From an uncultured Ignavibacteria bacterium (GTDB taxonomy: Bacteria; Bacteroidota; Ignavibacteria; Tepidaquicellales; OLB5), in contig CALMYL010000023.1 in NCBI GenBank assembly GCA_937873695.1, positions 124,001 to 188,000 on the forward strand: a stretch of DNA of 64,000 nt, read 5' to 3'. The notes beneath the pieces are model-generated. The model worked only from the letters and a program-made list of their open reading frames with translations. It had not been told where the DNA came from and did no database searches. The position numbers and the translations under genes are program-made. Of the stretch, positions 31,986 through 40,045 are shown one piece after another (position 1 is the stretch's first letter; every line of letters starts with the position of its first letter).

Positions 31986-33458
31986 ATGAAACCTGAAATA
32001 GATTATGAGTATTACCTGAATGAGATAACAGATTACGCGGTTTTTACGCTTGATACCTTCGGCAACATTATATCATGGAATCTGGGTGCGGAAAGAATTA
32101 ATGGTTACAGCGAAGCTGAAGTTCTCCAGAAACATTTCAGTATTTTTTTCCCTGAAGAAAGTAAAAAGTCCGGTTTGCCTGAAGAACTTCTTGTATCAGC
32201 AGCTGCCTCCGGCAGAGCGGAGTACTCAGGGTGGCACATAAGAAAAGACGGAACAAAGTTCTATGGTAACGGCGTTATAAATGCAATTTATGATAAAGAA
32301 AGTAACCTTATCGGGTTCGCGAAGATCACCCGTGATCTTTCGATACTGGAAGAAAATTCCGAACAGATCAGCAAATCAGAGCGAAAGTTCAGGTACCTGA
32401 TAGAATCAGCCCCGGATGCTATGATATTTACTGATGCAAACGGAATTATCAACCTGGTAAACAAACAAACTATCAAACTTTTTGGTTATACTGAAGCAGA
32501 GTTATACGGCAGGAAGATAGAAATGCTTATGCCGGAAAGATTTTCAGCGCGTCACATTAAGCACCGTGATGAATACCAAAGGAACCCTAAGATACGAATG
32601 ATGGGTGAGGGGCGTGAACTGAAAGCAAAACGTAAAGACGGATCAGAGTTTGATGTGGAAATATCGCTCTCACCAATTAAAGCAGACCCTGATGATGAGA
32701 TGCAAATTGTAGCTGCAATAAGAGATACAACGCAAAGGACAAGGATTGAGAACGAAATAAGAGAACTTAACAGGACTCTTGAACAAAGGGTAAAAGAAAG
32801 AACCGAAGAACTGGAAAAATCGCTGGTTGAGAAAGTTACGATGCTTCAGGAGATACACCACAGGGTAAAAAACAATCTGCAAACGGTTTCAAGCCTGCTA
32901 AGGATACAGTCAAACAAGATACCGGGCAATCCTGCAGTAGGATATTTGAGGGCGAGTGAACAAAGAATACGCTCAATGGCCTTGATACACATGCAGCTGT
33001 ATAAAACAAAGGATTTCAGTAAGATAAATTTTTCTGAATATGTGGAGGAGCTTTGTGAGCAGCTTAAAATATCATTCGGGATCCCGGACGACAAAGTGAA
33101 AGTAAACGTCAGGATCAAAGATATTTACTTTTCAATTGATACTGCTTTGCCATGCGGACTTATGATAAACGAACTTATTACCAATTCGCTAAAGCATGCC
33201 TTTCCGGGTGAAAGGCAGGGCAGAATTCTGATTGAGATCAAAAAACTTGAAAACAGGTCATATGAACTGGTTTATAATGATAACGGTGTTGGAGCATCTG
33301 AAGACAAAATAGCAGAAAATCCATCAAAACTTGGAATTCTGCTTATTAATACCCTTGTGGAGCAGCTGGAAGGAGATGTTGAAACAAGATATGGTGATGG
33401 TGCTGAGTTCAAACTTACTTTCATGGATATTGAACATAAAACGCATTACAGAACTTAA
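31986..33458 (+). CDS. PAS sensor histidine kinase (HisKA_2/HWE type)
   Basis: The 490-residue protein has no membrane segment. Residues about 10-120 and 130-255 are two PAS domains (ITDYAVFTLDTFGNIISWN; APDAMIFTDANGIINLVN). A coiled coil of about 260-285 follows, then the dimerisation/phosphoacceptor box LQEIHHRVKNNLQT (phospho-His near residue 294) of HisKA_2 kinases. The ATPase part has NELITNSLKHAF and YNDNGVGASE. It should autophosphorylate in response to a signal bound by PAS, possibly a cofactor or small molecule, and pass the phosphate to the receiver gene 12 bp downstream. Confidence 0.93.
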   Translation: MKPEIDYEYYLNEITDYAVFTLDTFGNIISWNLGAERINGYSEAEVLQKHFSIFFPEESKKSGLPEELLVSAAASGRAEYSGWHIRKDGTKFYGNGVINAIYDKESNLIGFAKITRDLSILEENSEQISKSERKFRYLIESAPDAMIFTDANGIINLVNKQTIKLFGYTEAELYGRKIEMLMPERFSARHIKHRDEYQRNPKIRMMGEGRELKAKRKDGSEFDVEISLSPIKADPDDEMQIVAAIRDTTQRTRIENEIRELNRTLEQRVKERTEELEKSLVEKVTMLQEIHHRVKNNLQTVSSLLRIQSNKIPGNPAVGYLRASEQRIRSMALIHMQLYKTKDFSKINFSEYVEELCEQLKISFGIPDDKVKVNVRIKDIYFSIDTALPCGLMINELITNSLKHAFPGERQGRILIEIKKLENRSYELVYNDNGVGASEDKIAENPSKLGILLINTLVEQLEGDVETRYGDGAEFKLTFMDIEHKTHYRT

Positions 33459-33470
33459 ATATTAAAGCTT

Positions 33471-33881
33471 ATGAATTATTTATTTAAGAAAGCAAGGATA
33501 CTTGTTGTGGAAGACCAGAGAATTATTGCCTTAGACCTGGCAACAACAATAAATAAAGCTGGCCATGAAGCTGTAGGAATAGAGTCGAAGGGTGAAAAAG
33601 CAATAATGGCAGCAGAAGCACTGAAGCCTGACCTGGTATTTATGGATATTTCTTTATCGGGTGATATGGATGGTATTGAAACCGCTTCGGTTATCGGGAG
33701 AAGATTCGGGATACCTGTAATTTACATTTCGGGAAATTATGACCTTAACACAATTGAAAAATCAAAATGTGCAAATGCTTATGGTTACCTGGTAAAGCCG
33801 GTAGATGACTGCGGCATAAGGACTATGATAAATGCTGCTATATACAGGCGTGATTCAGAGAACTTTGTTTTGAATTCGTGA
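33471..33881 (+). CDS. single-domain response regulator
   Basis: The 136 residues form only a receiver domain. The acidic pair Glu14-Asp15, phosphoacceptor Asp59 (LVFMDIS) and Lys109 (YLVKPVDD) are present. There is no output domain, so it either relays phosphate to another protein or acts by direct contact, as CheY does. The gene follows the PAS kinase with a 12-bp gap and is its obvious partner. It converges on the porin gene. Confidence 0.93.
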   Translation: MNYLFKKARILVVEDQRIIALDLATTINKAGHEAVGIESKGEKAIMAAEALKPDLVFMDISLSGDMDGIETASVIGRRFGIPVIYISGNYDLNTIEKSKCANAYGYLVKPVDDCGIRTMINAAIYRRDSENFVLNS

Positions 33882-33928
33882 TGAGGAGCATTAAAAAACA
33901 AAGTTCCCTGAAATCATAAACCCGGGTA

Positions 33929-35041
33929 TCAGAATTCTATTCCGCCTGATAGAATAACTTCATATCTTGTGTTTTCTCCTTCATAAAACAATTTCTGGTC
34001 CTTATCTGCGGAGAGGTATCTTCCTTCGAGCCTGAAATATGAATTAGGAGTCAGGTTAAGTTCAGCTCCGCCTGTTACGCCAAAGGCTTTTAATCCGCTG
34101 AACGTACTATCTGACATCATGAAAGCAGGGCTCATTACAGCATCTTTATCCTGGAATATTTCACCCCTAAGCATCAGCGATACATTTTTTGATGCGCGGT
34201 ATTTCATCGATGCGAAAGCAGAGAACATTGAGCCGGATGCTTCCGGGTCATCTATCTTTGATTTTTCCTGCATACAGAAATCACCGCATAATATAACATC
34301 AAGTTTTTTTGAAGGGAATAATTTTACAACAAGATTGTTGTATATCCTTGTTTTGCCCGCGGTGCCTGTAGGCATTTCATTGCCTGTAATGTTGTTGAAC
34401 GTTATATCAGCTTTATCATTGGGTTTATAGCCTATCTGCAGACCAAATGATTTATTCTTATTGTTATCTGCAAGCACGTTGTAACCATTTAACAGCATCA
34501 AAGAAGAATAGAACTTTTTCCCTGAATAAGAATATTTAATTCCGCTCTGGTAAATAGGTTCATAGTAAGTAAGCAGTGATACAGATGTAAAAAAGTTATA
34601 TTTTGGAATAATACCTTCTGCCCCGATATGAGTAAGAAAATATCCTGCGTCGATCCAAGAATTTTTGTACGGTGATACTCCGATATTCGCTTCCTGGATG
34701 TACTGCAGGTATTCATTGGGTGCCTGCGGCCAGTTTAACCTGGGAACATCACCAAACTGAAGTGCGATGTTGCTCCTTATTTGTTTTGCTGAATACCTGA
34801 GCGCAAGTACTGCCAAATTTATTCTGAATTCATCTCTGTACGGAGCTACCACAGTGAACTGCCTGAGTGAATTACCTTTATCATTATCGTAAGCTATATA
34901 CGCATCTACATATCCGCTTAATGTCAGCTCTTCAGGGAATCCTGCAAACAAACCTCTTTTTTCTGTTTCCTGCGCCGAAGCGCTTATTAAACCAATCAAT
35001 AAAATGATAAGAACAACAATATAACTAACCTTATATCTCAT
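33929..35041 (-). CDS. outer-membrane beta-barrel porin (BBP2/DUF1597-like)
   Basis: A 370-residue protein with a signal peptide (about residues 1-23, ending ISASAQ). The mature part begins with LTLSGYVDAYIAYDND, a start seen in many outer-membrane barrels of this type, and continues with alternating strands such as RSNIALQFGDVPRLNWPQAP and EYLQYIQEANIGVSPYKN, ending in a short strand YEVILSGGIEF. It probably forms a diffusion channel. Lying between the PAS kinase pair and amtB, divergent from amtB, it may assist uptake of a nitrogen compound, but this is only inferred. Confidence 0.8.
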   Translation of the reverse strand: MRYKVSYIVVLIILLIGLISASAQETEKRGLFAGFPEELTLSGYVDAYIAYDNDKGNSLRQFTVVAPYRDEFRINLAVLALRYSAKQIRSNIALQFGDVPRLNWPQAPNEYLQYIQEANIGVSPYKNSWIDAGYFLTHIGAEGIIPKYNFFTSVSLLTYYEPIYQSGIKYSYSGKKFYSSLMLLNGYNVLADNNKNKSFGLQIGYKPNDKADITFNNITGNEMPTGTAGKTRIYNNLVVKLFPSKKLDVILCGDFCMQEKSKIDDPEASGSMFSAFASMKYRASKNVSLMLRGEIFQDKDAVMSPAFMMSDSTFSGLKAFGVTGGAELNLTPNSYFRLEGRYLSADKDQKLFYEGENTRYEVILSGGIEF

Positions 35042-35225
35042 TTTTTTATTATTTAGTTGCTGAATAATACAAAAATAATGTCCATAGGTTATCCCATAAA
35101 ATGATATATATCATAAGATTATATGATAGCACTCATATTTCAAATGCGAATTAAACATTAATTTTGAGATATTGTTTTCACAGGTTTTACACAGAATTTA
35201 ATAACTAAAGGAGGTAAGATCCATA
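35042..35225. promoter_or_regulatory. divergent porin-amtB control region
   Basis: The gap contains a 14-bp palindrome ATGATATATATCAT (35101-35114), a possible operator, and a strong ribosome site AAGGAGGT seven to eight bases before the amtB ATG. I do not see a full TAnnTTTG promoter. Confidence 0.4.
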
Positions 35226-36464
35226 ATGTTTGATACAGGCAATACAGGATTTATGCTTTTAGCTACCAGCCTTGTTATGCTTATGACCCCGGGTTTGGCG
35301 TTTTTTTACGGCGGTCTGGTTGGCAGGAAAAACGTTTTAGCAATTATGATGCAAAGTTTTGTTTCGATGGGAATAACTACGGTTTTATGGTTTGTTGTGG
35401 GATATTCAATGTGTTTCAGCGGAGATATGGCTTCAGGAACTGACATAGGAGGAATAATAGGTAATTTAAATATGGCGTTTTTAGCGGGTGTAAGTCCAAC
35501 AACGCCTTCACCGCTGAATCCTTCTATTCCGCTCTATGTTTTTATAGCATACCAGATGATGTTCGCAATAATTACACCTGCTCTGATAACCGGGGCATTT
35601 GCTAACCGCGTCAAATTCGGCGCTTATTTAATATTCCTGGTTTTATGGCTGCTGCTTGTTTACTTCCCATTTGTTCACATGATATGGGGCGGCGGAATCC
35701 TGGCTTCATGGGGTGTAAAGGATTTTGCAGGCGGTATAGTGGTTCACAATATTGCAGGTTTTGCGGCGCTTGCCAGTGTTCTATATATTGGCAGAAGGAA
35801 AGTTGTTGATTCCGGAATGCACAGCATTCCGTTAATTGCCCTGGGCACGGGCCTGTTATGGTTTGGTTGGTACGGCTTTAATGCCGGAAGTGAATTTGCT
35901 GTTGATGGCGTTACCGCTGCCGCATTCTTAAACACAGATGTTGCCGCTTCTTTTGCAGCTGTTACCTGGCTGTTAATTTCATGGTGGCTTGAAAAGAAAC
36001 CGAAATTTGTTGGACTTTTAACGGGCGCAGTTGCAGGACTTGCGACAATAACTCCCGCAGCAGGTTATGTTTCACTAAAAGCTTCGGTGTTTATTGGCAT
36101 TGCAGCAGGTATTGTATGCTATTTTGCGGTAGCAATGAAGAACAAACTGAAATGGGATGACGCGCTTGATGTATGGGGCGTTCACGGTGTTGGTGGTTTA
36201 ATTGGTATAGTAATGCTTGGTATTTTCGGCACGGTTACCATAAATGCAACAGGCTCAAACGGTTTACTTCATGGCGGCACTGAATTCTTTAAAGTTCAGC
36301 TTATTGCAATTCTAATAAGCAGTATATATGCATTCGGTTTTACATACGGCATGCTTTGGCTTATTAACCTGTTTACACCGGTAAGAGCCACCGAAAAAGA
36401 AGAAGCCGAAGGACTTGACGCAGTGCTGCATGGTGAAGATGCTTATGCTATGGACGGGAAGTAG
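35226..36464 (+). CDS. amtB: ammonium transporter
   Basis: The 412-residue protein has about eleven membrane helices. AmtB marks are the entrance DTGNTGFMLLATSLVMLMTP, GLAFFYGGLVGRKN, and the twin-histidine pore residues in VHNIAGFAALAS and GVHGVGGLIGI. It conducts ammonium or ammonia into the cell and works with glutamine synthetase when nitrogen is scarce. No glnK gene follows, unlike the usual pairing. The gene has a strong Shine-Dalgarno site and its own terminator. Confidence 0.96.
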   Translation: MFDTGNTGFMLLATSLVMLMTPGLAFFYGGLVGRKNVLAIMMQSFVSMGITTVLWFVVGYSMCFSGDMASGTDIGGIIGNLNMAFLAGVSPTTPSPLNPSIPLYVFIAYQMMFAIITPALITGAFANRVKFGAYLIFLVLWLLLVYFPFVHMIWGGGILASWGVKDFAGGIVVHNIAGFAALASVLYIGRRKVVDSGMHSIPLIALGTGLLWFGWYGFNAGSEFAVDGVTAAAFLNTDVAASFAAVTWLLISWWLEKKPKFVGLLTGAVAGLATITPAAGYVSLKASVFIGIAAGIVCYFAVAMKNKLKWDDALDVWGVHGVGGLIGIVMLGIFGTVTINATGSNGLLHGGTEFFKVQLIAILISSIYAFGFTYGMLWLINLFTPVRATEKEEAEGLDAVLHGEDAYAMDGK

Positions 36465-36493
36465 CAGAAAAAATTTTATAGTTAAGTTAAATA

Positions 36494-36523
36494 CCAAGGG
36501 GGCTTTTGCCCCCTTTGGTTTAT
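36494..36523 (+). terminator. rho-independent terminator after amtB
   Basis: Stem CCAAGGGGGC/GCCCCCTTTGG with a TTTT loop and a short T-rich tail. It also faces the end of the T9SS gene. Confidence 0.75.
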
Positions 36524-36543
36524 GAGGAAATGATGAGAAAAAG

Positions 36544-38124
36544 TTACTTTACCAGGATCATCTTTTTAACATCAGTATATCCACCCGAACTTAATTTGTA
36601 AAAATAAACTCCGCTTGGAAGATCTGACGCGTTAAACTCTGCTTCATAACTTCCCGGGTTTAATTGTTTGTTTACAAGCGTCGATATTTCTTTTCCGTTG
36701 ATGTCATAAATCAGCAATTTTGTGTGAGAGCCTTCCGGAATATCAAATTTAATTCTTGTTACAGGATTAAACGGATTGGGATAGTTATTATATAGCTTGT
36801 ACTGAACAGGTATTTCATTTCCTGTTTGATTCAAACCTACTAATCCCGTTCGGAAATTCCATACCGGTGACCATGGACCTTCACCGCCAATGTTCATAGC
36901 TCTCACTCTCCAAAAATACCTGATATTATGATTCAGAATGCCTGCAGGTACCTGATATTGAGTTAACGTAACTGTATCAGTATTAATTAGTGTGGTTGTG
37001 AACGTACTATCAGCGGATAATTGTACTCCGTACCATATACTGTCTTCTATTCCGGATAAAGCTAAACTGTAAGGGTCCCAATCCAGCAAAGGAGATGTAC
37101 TAATACCGTTTGACCCGTTAGCGGGCATACTCGGGGGAGGGTTGTTTCCCGGAGGGATCACTCCGCTGCCATTAGTAGTCTTTAGTATATGTCCGCTTTC
37201 TCCTGCAATCCAGCCTGTGTTCCAATTTATGAAGGATACTGAGTTAATGTCAATTCCGGTTACACCAATATTCTGATTTACCCATGTTATACATCCATCT
37301 ATAGTTTTGAGAAGACCATTCTGTTTACCAAGCCAACCGCGATCTGTACGGTGCATAAATAGAGCATAGGGGCCTCCGCCCTGTGTGTTTAATTGAGTCC
37401 AGTTATCACCATTATTTGTTGTTTTGTATGTCTTGTTTGAAATATGATACCCGATATTTCCAAAGAACTGGAAATCACCGCCGGAGTTATAGCCATCAGT
37501 ACCGCTGTTCATAACAGGTGTCCATGAAAATCCACGATTGGTTGTTTTAAGCAGAACATGATAATAAGTATAGGAAGAACCACCGTTCACGAAGCCTGTT
37601 TCTTCGTTTCTAAAATGCATAGTGCCCATTGTGTTCATGCTGCCATAACTTGCAGTATTAAAATACCAATTTAACCCTGTATTAGTTGTGTAGTATAATC
37701 TTGTACCACTATATCCTGAATTGATAAAATTTATATTAAGTAAATTATTTACCTCTGAAAACTGCATATAACCGGTATTACCGGGCAGCGTGATTACCTC
37801 CCAGTTATTACCGCCATTAGTAGTTTTTAGGCATGTATCACCCGCATAAGACCAGGCATAACCTTCATCTGCGTTATTCCATTGGAAACCGTTAAAACTG
37901 GTACCTAAACCGATTGGTGTAGTTATCTTAATTTCCCAGTTAAGTCCTCCATTAGTTGTCTTCAGGATCTGTGAAACAGTTAAAGCGTAAACAATCTGAT
38001 TGTTTATTGCGTGAATCTGCTTGATATCTCCTGCAGCCGGATTTGTCTGAACAACCCAAGTTTGACTGTAACCGGATGCAGTAAGCAGCATGATCATAAT
38101 TAAAAATGGTTTGATAAAATTCAT
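36544..38124 (-). CDS. secreted YCF48-like repeat protein with type IX sorting domain
   Basis: A 526-residue exported protein. After the signal peptide (residues 1-20) come about seven propeller-type repeats with K-T-T-N-G-G-x-N-W (ILKTTNGGLNWE, CLKTTNGGNNWE, TYKTTNNGDNWT), as in YCF48/BNR-like proteins. A fibronectin-like region with GPWSPVWNF follows, then the C-terminal domain NYPNPFNPVTRIKFDIPEG ... GVYFYKLSSGG ending DVKKMILVK. This domain directs export across the outer membrane by the type IX secretion system. AAAGGAGAG precedes the ATG. The small RHH-like gene is 30 bp upstream on the same strand and may control it. Confidence 0.9.
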   Translation of the reverse strand: MNFIKPFLIMIMLLTASGYSQTWVVQTNPAAGDIKQIHAINNQIVYALTVSQILKTTNGGLNWEIKITTPIGLGTSFNGFQWNNADEGYAWSYAGDTCLKTTNGGNNWEVITLPGNTGYMQFSEVNNLLNINFINSGYSGTRLYYTTNTGLNWYFNTASYGSMNTMGTMHFRNEETGFVNGGSSYTYYHVLLKTTNRGFSWTPVMNSGTDGYNSGGDFQFFGNIGYHISNKTYKTTNNGDNWTQLNTQGGGPYALFMHRTDRGWLGKQNGLLKTIDGCITWVNQNIGVTGIDINSVSFINWNTGWIAGESGHILKTTNGSGVIPPGNNPPPSMPANGSNGISTSPLLDWDPYSLALSGIEDSIWYGVQLSADSTFTTTLINTDTVTLTQYQVPAGILNHNIRYFWRVRAMNIGGEGPWSPVWNFRTGLVGLNQTGNEIPVQYKLYNNYPNPFNPVTRIKFDIPEGSHTKLLIYDINGKEISTLVNKQLNPGSYEAEFNASDLPSGVYFYKLSSGGYTDVKKMILVK

Positions 38125-38154
38125 GTTACTCTCCTTTATAAATATTAATTGAAT

Positions 38155-38319
38155 TTATTTTTGCTGATAATTTTTATTTTTGAGGTATTCCGTGCATAAT
38201 ACAGCAAGAGTTTGATCGTAATCTGATCTTATAATTTTTTGTATCTTATCAATTAGCCTGTGTGTTTCGGGTTTTAGCCTGTAACCCTTGGATATCTTTT
38301 TTGCTTTTTTAATTCTCAT
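38155..38319 (-). CDS. 54-residue ribbon-helix-helix-like DNA-binding protein
   Basis: Start ATG 38319, stop TAA 38157-38155. The lysine-rich N-terminus (MRIKKAKKISK) leads into GYRLKPETHRLIDKIQKII and then SDYDQTLAVLCTEYLKNKN, which fits a short strand followed by two helices as in CopG/omega/ParD-type regulators. The gene has a full consensus promoter (38394-38362) and, between promoter and ATG, two GTGCAC palindromes exactly 10 bp apart, the arrangement expected for an autorepressor of this fold. Its stop is 30 bp before the T9SS cargo gene on the same strand. No toxin gene is next to it. Too short for ordinary gene finders. Confidence 0.65.
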   Translation of the reverse strand: MRIKKAKKISKGYRLKPETHRLIDKIQKIIRSDYDQTLAVLCTEYLKNKNYQQK

Positions 38320-38326
38320 GTTTGTT

Positions 38327-38342
38327 GTGCACTAATTGTGCA
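38327..38342. promoter_or_regulatory. tandem GTGCAC operator-like sites
   Basis: GTGCAC at 38327-38332 and 38337-38342, one helical turn apart, each in the context TTGTGCACT. A degenerate site GTGCAA lies at 38359-38364. They are placed just downstream of the transcription start of the RHH-like gene. Confidence 0.55.
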
Positions 38343-38361
38343 CTGATTAATTTGTTATGTG

Positions 38362-38394
38362 CAAAGTTACGTTAACATTATGCTGCACTGCAAA
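38362..38394 (-). promoter_or_regulatory. Bacteroidota-type promoter of the RHH-like gene
   Basis: Leftward: TTTG at 38394-38391, then TAACTTTG at 38369-38362, spacing 21 bp. Both elements match the -33 TTTG and -7 TAnnTTTG consensus. Confidence 0.7.
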
Positions 38395-38550
38395 GAAATT
38401 ATTATTTAAAAATTACCTGATTTATGAAGGATTTATTCATACGTTTTTACCGTATAATTAAAATAAACAAGGATTTATAAGGGTTTTGCAACTCACATTT
38501 TTTTACCATATTTTTACACAATTTTTTCATCTGTTAATTGCGATCATAAA

Positions 38551-40041
38551 ATGAAAACACTGAAGCTGTTCACAATTTTAAAAACATTTTCATCAGAAGA
38601 GCTGAAACTTTTCGAAAAGTTTATAACATCACCTTATATCAATTCGGGAAGAAATGTGAAACCGGTATTTAATGTGATAAAAAAATATCACCCTTTATAT
38701 CCTGCTGAAAAACTCAATGAAGAGAAAATTTACAGATTGCTGTACAAATCAAACAAAACCAGCGAAAAAAAAGGTTACATCAAGGTATTGCTTTCACATC
38801 TTACCAACCTGGCAGTAGAATTTTTGAAAGATATTAATGATGAAAATGTATTTGAAAAAAGATTTCAGGAGGTGCGGTTCTTAAAAATGCTGAATTACAG
38901 GAAACTTGACAGTCTGTATTCAGCGCAATATAAAAAAATGAGCAGATCGTTACCCGGTGAATTTGATTCAGAGTCAAGCCCGTTTCTCCTTTATATGCTG
39001 CTGCAAAAAGAGAACTGCAATTTTTTGCTTGACAGAGAATACCAGCAAAAAACATCTGATGTACTTTTAAAACAAACCGAATATTTACTGCTATATTTTT
39101 TATCAGAGTTTTTTATGAACAGAGCCCATTATAAAACCAATGAATATGTTTATAATGCGCAGTACGAAGGAACAATTTTAAATATTGTAATGAACAATTT
39201 TGATTTTGAACCGGTTATGGAATTTTTCAGAAATAATTCTCCCGAATACTATCCTGTAATTGCCATATATTATAATTCAATGATGGCGCAGCTTGATATT
39301 GAAAATGATTTATATTTTAAAAATTTCAGGGAATTACTTGAAAACAATTCGGAATTATTTAACAGGGAAGAGCTTGGCAATCTATTTGTTGATCTGGAAG
39401 CCTGCTGCTGGAAAAGATTAAATAATAATATAACCGAATTAAAACGGGAATTTTACAGGAAAGAACTGTTTGATATTTATAAAAATGTTTTGAAGCTTGG
39501 TTTGCATAAATACGAACATGATTATATGAGAATTCACAGATTCAGGAATATAGTAATGGCTGCGTTAAATTTAAAAGAATATGACTGGCTGGAAAATTTT
39601 ACTAAAAAATACCATAAACAGCTGGCACCTGAAAACAGGGACAATATGTATAATTACACTCTTGCTGTATTAGATTTTAACCGCGGCAGATTTGAAGAAG
39701 CATTAAAATTGTTTTCAAAAATCAAATATGATTACTTTTATCTTAAAGTTGATGTAAAAAACTGGATGCTGCTCATTTATTATGAATTAAATTTATACGA
39801 ACAGGCAAATTCTTTGATAGATACATATAAACACTTTCTGGCTAAGAATAAGAATTTATCGGCTCTATTTAAAAAAAATAATCTTGATTTCCTGAATGTT
39901 TATATTAAGCTGATAAGTTTTAAAAACGGAAATGAAGCTGTAAGTTTAAAGAATATCACAAATGAAGTATCAGCACACGGTAAGTTCATACACAAAGGCT
40001 GGCTTTTGAAAAAAATAGAAGAATTTAAAAAAATATCTTAA
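38551..40041 (+). CDS. unknown alpha-helical protein, paralogue family copy 2
   Basis: 496 residues of unknown function. It shares with the copies at 23084 and 40046 the N-terminal block (FTILKTFSSEELKLFEKFI then SPYINSGRNVKPVF, HPLYP) and the C-terminal block (FEEALKLFSKIKYDYFYLKV, YYELNLYEQANSLIDTYKHF). Copies 2 and 3 are closer to one another than to copy 1. The sequence is rich in Phe, Tyr, Asn and Lys and predicted all-helical, with TPR-like repeats towards the end. No signal or membrane segment. The stop is four bases before the next paralogue, so the pair is co-translated. Confidence 0.75.
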   Translation: MKTLKLFTILKTFSSEELKLFEKFITSPYINSGRNVKPVFNVIKKYHPLYPAEKLNEEKIYRLLYKSNKTSEKKGYIKVLLSHLTNLAVEFLKDINDENVFEKRFQEVRFLKMLNYRKLDSLYSAQYKKMSRSLPGEFDSESSPFLLYMLLQKENCNFLLDREYQQKTSDVLLKQTEYLLLYFLSEFFMNRAHYKTNEYVYNAQYEGTILNIVMNNFDFEPVMEFFRNNSPEYYPVIAIYYNSMMAQLDIENDLYFKNFRELLENNSELFNREELGNLFVDLEACCWKRLNNNITELKREFYRKELFDIYKNVLKLGLHKYEHDYMRIHRFRNIVMAALNLKEYDWLENFTKKYHKQLAPENRDNMYNYTLAVLDFNRGRFEEALKLFSKIKYDYFYLKVDVKNWMLLIYYELNLYEQANSLIDTYKHFLAKNKNLSALFKKNNLDFLNVYIKLISFKNGNEAVSLKNITNEVSAHGKFIHKGWLLKKIEEFKKIS

Positions 40042-40045
40042 TCTG

